From positions 1-13,711 of the forward strand of contig JBFWUW010000118.1 of the NCBI GenBank assembly GCA_050247075.1: DNA of 13,711 bases, written 5' to 3'. Below are positions 7,101 to 13,691 of this stretch, one piece after another; the first letter of the stretch is position 1; every line of letters begins with the position of its first letter. This DNA comes from JBFWUW01 sp050247075 (lineage in GTDB: Bacteria; Planctomycetota; Planctomycetia; Pirellulales; JBFWUW01). The notes beneath the pieces are model-generated. The model had not been told where the DNA came from, did not search any database, and worked only from the letters and a program-made list of their open reading frames with translations. The translations under genes and the position numbers were made by a program.

Positions 7101-9113
7101 GCTAGCCAGAAATGCGTGCCGGCTTTTTGCCATGCATTACGCGAGGAAGATCTGGAATTGTTCATAGGCCGCTTATGGGCCGGCGATGGCTTTGTCGGCG
7201 CGCCGGGCCAGATTCCGTACTATGCCACATCGTCCCCTTGTCTGGCGGGCGACGTGCAGGCCTTGTTGACGCGGCTGCGGATTGTCTCGCGCGTAACCAA
7301 GAAGAGTTTTCGCTATCGCTATCGAGGTGAAGCCCGCGAGCGCACTGGCTACACGGTTCACTTACTGGGACGCGAGGCGATCGATCGGTTCCTGTCGCAT
7401 GTAGCGCCGCACGCTCTGGGGCGTGAACAACAGGTCGCCCGCTTTGCCGCCTACATTGCCGAACGGGCCGCCGACTTGACCAGCAAGGACACGGTGCCGG
7501 GCGAAGTACGGGAATGGGTTGACGCGGATCGCCGCCGCCTAAAACTGGGCTGGCGAGACTTGCAAGCCCAAAGCGGAGTCTCGATGAAGGAGTTTGTCGG
7601 CCAAGGATCCAAGAACAAGCGCGGCTTCCGCCGTTCAACCATCGAACGCCTGGCCCGCTTCTTTGAGTCGCGGCGGCTGCAAGATCTGGCGCAATCCGAC
7701 CTGTTTTGGGATACCGTCGTGGCAGTCGAGCCGGCCGGCATGGCCGATACCTACGACCTGACGGTCGAGGAGGACCACAACTTCGTGGCGAACGGCCTGG
7801 TAGTGCATAACTCGCATTCCACGGCATACGCGCTAATAGCTTATATGACCGCCTACCTGAAAACCCACTACAAAGTGGAATTCATGGCAGCGTTGCTGTC
7901 CGGCGATATTTCTGGCCGTAACTTCAAAAAGAAAGACGCCCTGGTCGAACACATGGAGGATTGCCGGCGGATGGGGATTGAAGTCTGCCCCCCCAACGTC
8001 AATCAATCCAACGCCGACTTTGCCGTGGATGGCACCAAGGTCTTCTTTGGACTGTCGGCCGTCAAAGGCTGCGGCGGCTCGGCCGGAGCCGGCATCATGG
8101 CCGCCAGAAAGAAAGACGGGCCTTTCAAAAGCATCTTTGATTTTTGCGAAAGGGTCGATCCCCAAACCGCAGGGCGGGCGGTCATCGAGTCGCTCATCAA
8201 GGCTGGAGCTTTTGATTGCACTGGTGGAAACCGCAACCAGTTGATGCAGGCGCTAGACCGGGCCATGCAGTCGGGCGCGTCGGCCCATGCTGACCGTCGC
8301 GCCGGCCAGCGCGGGTTGTTCGGCGATGAAGACGACGAGCCTCAGCAGTTGGCGTCGCTGCCCATCGCCGCCGATTGGGACGACCGCGAGAAGCTGGCCA
8401 ACGAAAAAGAAGTGCTGGGCTTTTATCTCTCCAGCCATCCGCTGTCCGAGCATAGCCGCATGCTGTCGCTGTACTCGTCGCACAACACGGTCGAGGCCGC
8501 CACCGTGCCGCACAAGACCGAAGTCTACGTCGGCGGCATGATCTCGGCCATCAAGTTCAGCAACACCAAGAATCCGCGTCCCGGCCAGACCAACACCCGC
8601 TATGCCATGTTCGACCTGGAAGACATGCAAGGCATGTTGCGCACTATTTGCTGGCCCGAGCAGTTCGCCCAGCAGGGGCACCTGGTGCAGGCCGACGCGG
8701 TGATCATGGTCCGCGGCAGCATCGAAAAGCGGCCCGGCAGCGAGGAGGCAACTTTCTTGGTGAACGAACTGATTCCGCTCGACCAGGTGGAAAGCCGCTT
8801 CACCCGCGGCGTGGCGGTCAAGATCGAGGAGCAACGCCACAACGTCGAACAGCTTGAACGTCTGCGGGAAATCTTCCGTAGCTACCCCGGCAATTGCGAA
8901 CTGGAACTGTGGCTGTGGCTGGCCGATGGAGCGAAGGTGAAATGCAAGACCGCCAGCGTCCGCGTGGCTCCCGATCCTGAAATGCGCGAGCGCGTGGAGG
9001 AACTGCTAGGTTCTGGCAATTTCCGCTTTATGGCGGCGGCACCAACATCCAGTCTCGCTCCGCGTCAAAACGGCAATGGCAACGGTTACAGCCGCGAAAA
9101 AGCCCGGCGGTAA
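4140..9113 (+). CDS. dnaE: DNA polymerase III alpha subunit (DnaE), intein-containing precursor
   Basis: 1657-aa precursor. Removing the 464-residue intein leaves a 1193-aa polymerase, close to E. coli DnaE (1160 aa). It is the catalytic subunit of the replicative polymerase. Domains in order: the PHP domain (1-280), with a complete-looking metal ligand set H10, H12, D19, H44, E69, H91, C141, D213, H215; and the C-family polymerase core, with ARGSGVGSLVAFGTYLSH (residues about 383-400), the catalytic PDIDIDF (D412, D414, D416) and KMDFLGLRNLT (D566). The FAGYGFNK/SHSTAYALIAY fingers motif is split by the intein (C761-N1224). An HhH region follows with GCGGSAGAGIMAAR, then a clamp-binding motif QRGLF at 1390-1394 (926-930 after splicing, matching the E. 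coli QADMF position). An OB fold (from about 1460) and a short C-terminal domain complete it. The start is fixed by AGGAGG. The last 108 bp overlap a convergent hydrolase frame. Confidence 0.97.
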   Translation: MADLPFVHLHCHSHYSLLDGASPIPKLIAKAKQQGMNSLALTDHGNLYGALEFYQKARAAEINPIVGYEAYIAPGSRFQKEVDASGEASFHLTLLAQNRTGFKNLVKLASSAYLEGFYRKPRIDKEILSAHSEGLVCLSGCVSGEFSRALLRGGNPELSLEQACNIAGWFRDIFGERYFIEIQNNGLEIQRLALEGAVDVAKKMGIPLVATSDAHYVNREDAEAQDVLLCINTGKFRRDTDRMKMEGDQFYLRGPQEMYASFPGLEDAVKRSQEIADTVDIQLDLKKRHFPTFTIPDQKTPEDYLRELCIAGLKDRYRNQPDYLQDGELSQVVLDRLERELYVINKLGFPNYFLIVWDFVRFARERGIQATARGSGVGSLVAFGTYLSHVCPLKYDLLFERFLDESRLEAPDIDIDFCQERREEVIQYVKERYGSANVAQIGTFGTLKARAAIRDVGRALGIPIPKVDSIVAMVPDELGISLAEALEQSEDLKRTTAQDAEVRELLSLAQRIEGLARNVGTHAAAVVIADQPLVEYVPLCRVKDKEESITQWAMGDVEAAGLLKMDFLGLRNLTILSKAIDLIEQTRGERIDPYSFPLEDKETFALLCRGETKGIFQLESGGIRDLLQRMKPDHFRDIIATNALYRPGPLEGGMVDDYIQVKHGRQQAEYKHAVMRDVLGETHGVMVYQEQVMRILNRLGGIELPKAYTCIKAISKKKLETIAKFRQQFLEGSTAQGLSKKDAEEMFGMIEKFAGYGFNKCVVGESAIVHAETGERTTVEELFKNRRPWTIHALDERGKLRPRNVSDVVWNGRKRVLKLTTARGLTLTATDNHPLRTLKGWTFLGELRPGDRIASARGLRVDSPTARPRHELILLAGLLSEGNTCHPTCLYFYNNCRALVEDFREAAEQFPDSVARLSERRGGRYEVCVSTGQDARFKPGQRPWNAGPQADKASSGIAEELVTLETSQPARSGAFRWVQQLGLLSHKASQKCVPAFCHALREEDLELFIGRLWAGDGFVGAPGQIPYYATSSPCLAGDVQALLTRLRIVSRVTKKSFRYRYRGEARERTGYTVHLLGREAIDRFLSHVAPHALGREQQVARFAAYIAERAADLTSKDTVPGEVREWVDADRRRLKLGWRDLQAQSGVSMKEFVGQGSKNKRGFRRSTIERLARFFESRRLQDLAQSDLFWDTVVAVEPAGMADTYDLTVEEDHNFVANGLVVHNSHSTAYALIAYMTAYLKTHYKVEFMAALLSGDISGRNFKKKDALVEHMEDCRRMGIEVCPPNVNQSNADFAVDGTKVFFGLSAVKGCGGSAGAGIMAARKKDGPFKSIFDFCERVDPQTAGRAVIESLIKAGAFDCTGGNRNQLMQALDRAMQSGASAHADRRAGQRGLFGDEDDEPQQLASLPIAADWDDREKLANEKEVLGFYLSSHPLSEHSRMLSLYSSHNTVEAATVPHKTEVYVGGMISAIKFSNTKNPRPGQTNTRYAMFDLEDMQGMLRTICWPEQFAQQGHLVQADAVIMVRGSIEKRPGSEEATFLVNELIPLDQVESRFTRGVAVKIEEQRHNVEQLERLREIFRSYPGNCELELWLWLADGAKVKCKTASVRVAPDPEMRERVEELLGSGNFRFMAAAPTSSLAPRQNGNGNGYSREKARR
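6420..7811 (+). other. DnaE intein with embedded LAGLIDADG homing endonuclease
   Basis: 464 residues inserted in frame in the DnaE motif GYGFNK/SHSTAYAL. Intein numbering follows. Block A starts with Cys1 (CVVGESAIV). Block B is TATDNHPL, with T70-x-x-H73, the pair that activates the first N-S shift. Blocks F and G form the end: YDLTVEEDHNFVANGLVVHN, with penultimate His463 and terminal Asn464. The +1 extein residue is Ser. All residues for standard class 1 splicing are present. Between the splicing halves lies a LAGLIDADG endonuclease (about 111-333). A basic segment (about 372-420) resembles the helix-turn-helix stretch found before block F in other bacterial inteins, ending with DLFWDTVVAVEP. 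The split DnaE intein of cyanobacteria sits three residues upstream in the same motif, so this is a neighbouring but different site. Splicing must occur for DnaE function. Confidence 0.95.
6750..7418 (+). other. LAGLIDADG homing endonuclease domain inside the intein
   Basis: Intein residues about 111-333. Motif 1 is LLAGLLSEG (114-122), with Glu121 at the catalytic acidic position. Motif 2 is FIGRLWAGDG (248-257), with Asp256. Spacing of about 135 residues between the motifs fits a monomeric two-motif enzyme. Such enzymes cut intein-less dnaE alleles at the insertion site and drive the intein's spread. Both acidic residues survive, so the domain could be active. The second motif is atypical (Arg and Trp-Ala in place of Gly and Asp), so decay is also possible. 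The segment between motifs (about 170-240) matches nothing I recognise. Confidence 0.8.
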
Positions 9114-10940
9114 GCCACAACATTGACGACGTTCTGGGTGCCACTGGCGGCTTGGGTGCCACTGGAGGCTCGTCCGCCAGTGGGCTAGCAAGGTTGTCAC
9201 GGCACGAACTGGCAAGCTGCCAGTGGTACACATGCCCAGCCGCCAGGCCCACTCCGCCCGCAGCGGTGCCAAAATCCGCGAGGCATGCCCGGCGTTGTGC
9301 TGCACCGTGTTCTCGGCGACGACCCGCTTTTGGGGCCATTCCAAAGTCAGCGGCTCGCCCGTGTTGGGGTTGGGTTCGTAGAACGGTGCGCCGGTGCTGG
9401 CCACCGTCACCCGAATACGGTGTCCACGGTTAAAAACCTGGCTCAACCAACCGACATCGAAGGCGACCTTTTCGACCTTGCCGGGCTGTAGCATCGCCTC
9501 TTGCTCGTAACCGTTGCGATAGCGGGCACGGCGAACGTAGTCGATGATCAAGATCGATCGTCCGTCGGGGAAGACGTCGCAAACGCGGACGATGAAATCG
9601 CTATCGGCGGCGGTCGAGGTGACGTACAACTCGCACTGGACCTTGCCGGTCCACTCCACCGGCTCGTCCAGCACTTCACTGGTAAACGTGCGGACTTCCG
9701 CTTGCTTTTCAAATCCCCGCGCATCCTTGGCACCCGGAAATCCCCCCGCGGGAATCTCATTGGGTTGGTCGGGATCGGCCTTGAATTCCGTCTGTCCGCC
9801 GTCCGCGCTTGGCGGTTGCCGCGATAGCCCGCCCGCTTTTTGCAGATAGTACGGCGTCACGTGGGCGGCCACCGGCCAATCGTCCGCCGTGCGCCAGACG
9901 TTGCCCGTCGCGCCTTCCTCTCCGATTGCCCCCATCACGTAATAGTTAACGGCTGGCCCGCCGTTGGCGCCGTTATCTATTCCCTTGAGATGGTGGTCGA
10001 ACCAGCGCAGCATGTCCTCTTCGATGGCGAACGCGGCGTTTTGCGGGTAGGCCATCTCGTTGACGATGTTTCCCTTGTTGAACCGTCCATGCAGCCAGGG
10101 GCCAATCAACAGTTGTTGGGTCCCTTGCGAGCGAGGTCCGGCACGGTGCTGCCGGCCGATGTAACTGTCGATCGAGCCGACGCACATAAAGTCGTACCAA
10201 CTGCCAATCGTGCGGCACGGTACGTTCATGCGGTCAAAGAACCGCGTGCAATCTTCCTCGGCCCAGTAGGCATCGTAGTTGGGATGAGCAAACCATTCGG
10301 CCAGCAGCGCCCGGTTGTGTTCCGGCACGCGGCAAACGGCGTCCATGCCCTTGAATCGCTCTGGGCGGGTCGTGCCGCCAATGCGGTAACCCTCATGGTA
10401 CAGGCTGAGTCCGGTATCAATCATGTATTGAGCGGTCAGGTGGGGCGGCTGCGCCACCGCCAAAAAGTTTTGCGCAAAGCCCGCCTGCGAGCTGCCAAAC
10501 GTGCCGACCTTGCCGCTCGACCAGGGCTGGCTTGCCAGCCATTCGACCGTGTCGAAGCCGTCTTGCTTTTCACCCCAGCCCAGGGCGCGATAGCCGACCC
10601 AGGTCCCCTCGGACTCGCCCACCCCCCGAAAGTTCTCCGCGCAGACCACATAGCCCGCCGCCGCCAGCCGTGCGAACGACTTGCGGGTTTCAGCCCCTTT
10701 CAGATCGGCGTAGCGTTGCTCATACAGCACCGGCCAGGGACCATCGCCCGCCGGAAAATAGAGATAGGCGGACAACTTCACACCGTCGCGCATGGGAATC
10801 ATCATCCGCTCCTCGCGGACGTCCCCCAAGTCAAGCGCCGAATCGGCGGCCCGTGCCTGCGTGGCGGAACCCGCCAGCATCAACAATAAAACCAGCCAGA
10901 CGCGGTGAAGTGCCCGCCGAGAATCAAGATCACCTGTCAT
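9006..10940 (-). CDS. Secreted CocE/NonD family serine hydrolase with an aberrant C-terminal extension
   Basis: 644 aa from the ATG at 10940, with GAGG 7 bases upstream. A signal peptide ends after QARA (residue 31). An alpha/beta-hydrolase core of the CocE/X-Pro dipeptidyl-peptidase type follows: MRDGVKLSAYLYFP (50-63), nucleophile elbow FGSSQAG with Ser151, candidate Asp250 in GSWYDF, and candidate His284 in GPWLHG. A C-terminal jelly-roll region (about 410-555) ends in NRGHRIRVTVAST and ENTVQHNAGHASRI. Family members hydrolyse esters or amides, and the substrate here is unknown. Homologues normally stop a few residues after the HASRI-like motif. Here the frame continues for about 80 more residues through the CCACTGG repeat cluster and the antisense of the last 108 bp of dnaE. 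That tail (about 563-644) shows no domain character. The natural stop was probably lost. A frameshift or sequencing error is the alternative. Confidence 0.85.
   Translation of the reverse strand: MTGDLDSRRALHRVWLVLLLMLAGSATQARAADSALDLGDVREERMMIPMRDGVKLSAYLYFPAGDGPWPVLYEQRYADLKGAETRKSFARLAAAGYVVCAENFRGVGESEGTWVGYRALGWGEKQDGFDTVEWLASQPWSSGKVGTFGSSQAGFAQNFLAVAQPPHLTAQYMIDTGLSLYHEGYRIGGTTRPERFKGMDAVCRVPEHNRALLAEWFAHPNYDAYWAEEDCTRFFDRMNVPCRTIGSWYDFMCVGSIDSYIGRQHRAGPRSQGTQQLLIGPWLHGRFNKGNIVNEMAYPQNAAFAIEEDMLRWFDHHLKGIDNGANGGPAVNYYVMGAIGEEGATGNVWRTADDWPVAAHVTPYYLQKAGGLSRQPPSADGGQTEFKADPDQPNEIPAGGFPGAKDARGFEKQAEVRTFTSEVLDEPVEWTGKVQCELYVTSTAADSDFIVRVCDVFPDGRSILIIDYVRRARYRNGYEQEAMLQPGKVEKVAFDVGWLSQVFNRGHRIRVTVASTGAPFYEPNPNTGEPLTLEWPQKRVVAENTVQHNAGHASRILAPLRAEWAWRLGMCTTGSLPVRAVTTLLAHWRTSLQWHPSRQWHPERRQCCGLPPGFFAAVTVAIAVLTRSETGCWCRRHKAEIART
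9136..9226. repeat. Cluster of CCACTGG/CCAGTGG direct and inverted repeats with hairpins
   Basis: Between the convergent dnaE and hydrolase genes, GGGTGCCACTGGnGGCT occurs twice in tandem (9136-9152 and 9154-9170, one mismatch, 18-bp period). Inverted copies GCCAGTGG at 9176-9183 and TGCCAGTGG at 9218-9226 follow. ACTGGCA and TGCCAGT at 9208-9224 form a perfect 7-bp stem with a 3-base loop. No T-run follows in either direction, so an intrinsic terminator of the standard kind is not supported. It looks like a dispersed intergenic repeat (REP-like) that may also block read-through from both convergent genes. The minus-strand hydrolase frame reads straight through it, giving a repeated QWHP peptide. 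Confidence 0.65.
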
Positions 10941-11165
10941 GTTCGCCTCAAGGAAGTAGTATCTGTATTCTCGTCTTGTTCGACGGTCGCCAACGATCTG
11001 GCGGCAGTTGGCATGATGATGGACCGGTCAGCAAGGAAATGCAACCGCCCTGGTAGATCTCGGGAGAACCGCCAAATTGTCTTTGTCACATGAGGCCCCG
11101 CAGTTGCAGTCCGCGGGTGGGGCACCAGGCATGGCGCTCAGCGTGGGCGCGATGAGGTTCGCTGG
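10941..11165. other. Intergenic region between hydrolase and transposase remnant
   Basis: 225 bp upstream of the minus-strand hydrolase. It must carry the promoter of that gene, but no convincing -35/-10 pair stands out. The left end of the transposase remnant breaks off near 11150-11166 without a recognisable terminal inverted repeat. No gene is supported here. Confidence 0.4.
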
Positions 11166-11597
11166 GTGAGCAAGGAGTTCATCCGCATCGCCGGCATAAC
11201 GCATGTGAAGACCAGCCCCTACTACCCACAGAGCAACGGCACAATCGAACGCTGGCACAAAACCATCAAGGGAGATTGCATTCGGACGCGCGTGCCGCTG
11301 TCACAGGACGACGCGCGGCGGCAGGTGGCGAATTACGTGGCCCATTACAACGATGTGCGCCTGCATAGCGCGATTGGCTATGTCGCGCCGCGCGATAAAC
11401 TGGCCGGGCGCGAAAAAGAGATCTTTCAGGCGCGCGATCTCAAGCTGGCCGAGGCGCGAAAGCGCCGCCAGGAATTACGCCAAGGCGCGGCAGCCAGGCA
11501 GGCAACCGCCTGGCCCACCGCGCTGCCGGCGATCAACTTCGCGGTCGTTCGCGGCGTGCTTCGTTCCGACACACTGAAGCCGCGTCCGTCGATGTGA
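11166..11597 (+). pseudogene. 5'-truncated IS transposase (IS3-like, rve integrase core remnant)
   Basis: 143 codons from the GTG at 11166 correspond only to the C-terminal part of a DDE-type transposase. The segment begins at VSKEFIRIAGITHVKTSPYY. It contains PQSNGTIERWHKTIKGD, with the catalytic Glu at residue 28. The characteristic VAHYNDVRLHSAIGYVAPRDKLAGREKEIF stretch then follows. The N-terminal DNA-binding part and the two catalytic Asp motifs, including the DNG just upstream of this point, are missing. The upstream codons read RDEVRW instead. It therefore cannot be an active transposase. The C-terminal end appears complete. No terminal inverted repeats or target duplication could be identified. 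It marks an old insertion between the hydrolase and the DUF2817 gene. Confidence 0.85.
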
Positions 11598-11611
11598 CCG
11601 ACGCGAGGTGA

Positions 11612-12712
11612 CTAGCGCCGCAACTCGCTTGCCGGCGGGCTGAGGTTCAGCAATCCCTGCTGGGCGCGATCTATCAGTGCCATGCTGCGCTCAATAACTT
11701 GCGACTGCCAGGCCTCCGAAGATGGACAAAACAACTCCTTGAGCCTGGCTTTCGCCAGGACCGTGGACGCTGCCTCTGGAGTGCCCCAGTGGTGCGCTTG
11801 GTTCTCTGCCCGCAGCCCGGCAAGAACTTTGACCGGACCATAGGTTCCAAACTCCGCGCAAGCGAAAAGATAGTCGGGAGCGAGACCGTTGGACACGCAC
11901 CACCGTCCGAACCCGCCCCGGGCGTCGTAGGCGATACCGCTGGAATCGCTCGCCTCGAAAGAGTCGGCACCGAACCAGTCAGCCAGCCGGCTGCGCTGAA
12001 GCTCGTTGAGGGGGTAGTCGATAAGCAGTTTGCACGTCCCATACGGACCCAACCCCGTGTGAAAGTCAAGGTGGACAACGGACTTGCTCCCCCTTAGCCA
12101 ACGCGGCATGTGCTGGTGCAACAATTGCTGCATCCGCGATGGTCCTGCGCCACCGAAAAAGAGACCGAGCGGGTAGCTGAACTGACCTCCCGCCACAGCT
12201 TGGCGAAGCCCCGGCATTCCATGCCTGACGATCAGCCACAGCGCTTTGAGTGTAAATGGCTCCCACCGCGAAGGTGGCCGCCGGGGGTTCAAGAACGCAT
12301 CGAGTCGGGCGTAGCCTTCGGCAGCGCCCTCGAACTGTTCGCCGGGTAACAGGAAGTTACGGTTTGGATCGACGTTGTTCTCGTCGAACCGTCGCATGTT
12401 CGCGAACCCGAATGGGTTCAGCCCGTGGAGGAACACGCACTTGATCGGCGGCGGAGTAACGGCGGCCAACTCGAGCAGGGCGACTTGCACGGCCGACCCG
12501 AAGAAGCCTTCAACGCCGTGAACGCCGGACGAAATGACCAACACCCGATCGGGATCTCCCGCAGGAGAGCACCCGATATCGATGGTCAGTTCCTCGCCGC
12601 CCGATCTGGCAGTGCCGATGGGGTGAGCCTCCAACCGCCATCCAAGGCGCGCTGCTGCTTGCCGAAACCGCTGACGGGCGGCAGCGTAGTTGGAGGAGAA
12701 TGTTGGGTGCAT
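11612..12712 (-). CDS. DUF2817 / M14-like zinc metallopeptidase family protein
   Basis: 366 aa with no clear signal peptide. Carboxypeptidase-like zinc site: SGVHGVEG gives His65 and Glu68 (HxxE), and HLDFHTGLG gives a third ligand, His218. DPNRNF at 115-120 resembles the substrate-binding Asn-Arg motif of M14 enzymes, and CAEFGTYG at 285-292 supplies the candidate catalytic Glu287. This order is characteristic of DUF2817. Family members are presumed metallo-carboxypeptidases or amidases, and the substrate is unknown. The ATG at 12712 is chosen because the family-like sequence begins right after it. The open frame upstream runs through a GC-rich repeat and into the antisense-free gap with no domain character. 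The ribosome binding site is weak (GTGAG close to the start). The gene ends 14 bp from the end of the transposase remnant and converges with it. Confidence 0.87.
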   Translation of the reverse strand: MHPTFSSNYAAARQRFRQAAARLGWRLEAHPIGTARSGGEELTIDIGCSPAGDPDRVLVISSGVHGVEGFFGSAVQVALLELAAVTPPPIKCVFLHGLNPFGFANMRRFDENNVDPNRNFLLPGEQFEGAAEGYARLDAFLNPRRPPSRWEPFTLKALWLIVRHGMPGLRQAVAGGQFSYPLGLFFGGAGPSRMQQLLHQHMPRWLRGSKSVVHLDFHTGLGPYGTCKLLIDYPLNELQRSRLADWFGADSFEASDSSGIAYDARGGFGRWCVSNGLAPDYLFACAEFGTYGPVKVLAGLRAENQAHHWGTPEAASTVLAKARLKELFCPSSEAWQSQVIERSMALIDRAQQGLLNLSPPASELRR

Positions 12713-12740
12713 GCTCACGGGCGTCAATCTTCGCCGCTGA

Positions 12741-12774
12741 CTCCCTCGCCCTTCGGAAGAGGGCAGGGTGAGGG
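12741..12774. repeat. REP-like GC-rich intergenic hairpin repeat
   Basis: CTCCCTCGCCC at 12741-12751 and GGGCAGGGTGAGGG at 12761-12774 are nearly complementary around a short TTCGGAAGA loop. This gives a GC-rich, interrupted stem just upstream of the DUF2817 start. The CCCTCGCCC...GGGTGAGGG pattern is of the kind found as dispersed intergenic repeats in many bacteria. A role in termination after the STAS gene is possible, but there is no T-tract. Confidence 0.55.
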
Positions 12775-12857
12775 AAAACGAAATGCCGAACTTATCCTTC
12801 GCCCAATCCTTAGTTCGAGTCCCAGTTTCAACTTGCACTTTACGATGCCGCGTTAAG

Positions 12858-13247
12858 CTAGCAAACCCGGAATATTTCTTGAAGCGGCGGTTTGATGGAA
12901 CATAACACAAGCGGATCCGAATCAACCGTGGCCATCGCAGCGAGTGCCGTTTTTCGATCCGGGCAGATCTCGAACCATTCCCACTTTCTGCTGCGTGGCG
13001 GCTTAAATGGTGCTCTGGTTGCCAGTTTCCTGCGCACGACAATCAGAACGCCAAGGATTTCGGATCCGAAGTTTGGGACATCCTTGAAATCAAGAATCAA
13101 TCTTTCGACACCGCCATCTAACAACTGGTAGAGGTAATCCTTGATACGCTTGATTTGCACCGGATCGGTCAAGCTGTCCTTACAAAACGTCACGACGTGG
13201 ATTCCTTGCTCGACTTCGCAAGTACACTCAGGAATCTGAAATCCCAT
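12858..13247 (-). CDS. STAS-domain protein (anti-sigma antagonist-like), atypical and possibly degenerate
   Basis: 129 aa. Residues about 8-75 follow the STAS fold: GIHVVTF strand, QIKRIKDYLYQLLDGGVERLILDF (helix then core strand), then VPNFGSEILGVLIVVRRKL at the position of the phosphorylatable Ser loop and helix of SpoIIAA-like proteins. The last part, PLVLCSIKPPLQEIFRVC, is again STAS-like. Two oddities stand out. About 30 residues rich in Arg, Lys, Pro and Trp are inserted between the helix and the next strand. The protein stops at EIFRVC, about 10-15 residues before the usual end. The ATG at 13247 has AGGA 7 bases upstream and is preferred over a GTG at 13280. The protein likely acts as a protein-protein switch in a regulatory pathway, if functional. 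No partner kinase or anti-sigma factor is nearby. Confidence 0.65.
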   Translation of the reverse strand: MGFQIPECTCEVEQGIHVVTFCKDSLTDPVQIKRIKDYLYQLLDGGVERLILDFKDVPNFGSEILGVLIVVRRKLATRAPFKPPRSRKWEWFEICPDRKTALAAMATVDSDPLVLCSIKPPLQEIFRVC

Positions 13248-13691
13248 TGTTCCGTCCTGGTCGAAGGCTGCAAAGGCCACTCTGTTTTTGTGCCCGAACT
13301 TTTCGCAATCACCGGGCCGCGAAGGGCGGACTTTGGTATGCGAAAAAACTCTCCACCGCCGGTCCGTCGCAAGCGATGGTCCGCCAGACTTCGTTTCGGA
13401 CAGTAGGTCGCGAATCCACTCGCTATTTGCGGCTTGCTGTACGGTCTTGCCTTTCGAATCTCTATTTGTCCTGGTTCAGCCTGATCTGGAATTTGGGCTG
13501 CGTTGGGTTAGTGTGGTCAGGGACGGACGAACGGGTTTACGTTGATGGCATTGTATCGTGGCTGGGAAGTGGGGCTACGGGTTCCTCTGGTATGTACTTT
13601 TCCAGCTTTAGAGAATTAAAGGGGAAGTGCCATCCGGTCTACATTTGGCGTGGGGAGGACTTTTTGTTCCTCGTTGCCAAAGGAGATCGTC
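13248..13691. other. Region without a convincing gene
   Basis: 444 bp upstream of the minus-strand STAS gene, somewhat lower in GC than the genes. A plus-strand frame is open from the ATG at 13376 to the window edge (112 codons), but its product is unrecognised and its codon use is not gene-like. I see no tRNA or terminator. The promoter of the STAS gene should be here. Confidence 0.4.

Noticed and set aside
6420..7811. Reading the dnaE insertion as an in-frame IS or group I/II intron
   Set aside because: The insertion is fully translated in frame, with Cys1, TxxH, terminal His-Asn and a LAGLIDADG domain, which identifies an intein. No intron RNA features or IS ends are needed to explain it.
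9840..10889. 349-codon plus-strand frame opposite the CocE hydrolase
   Set aside because: The minus strand encodes a signal peptide, a catalytic triad and the family core. The plus frame shows nothing recognisable.
12800..12835. Possible tRNA T-arm (GTTCGAGTCCC)
   Set aside because: The flanking bases do not form the T stem, and there is no anticodon arm or acceptor stem, so a tRNA or tRNA-type att site is not supported.
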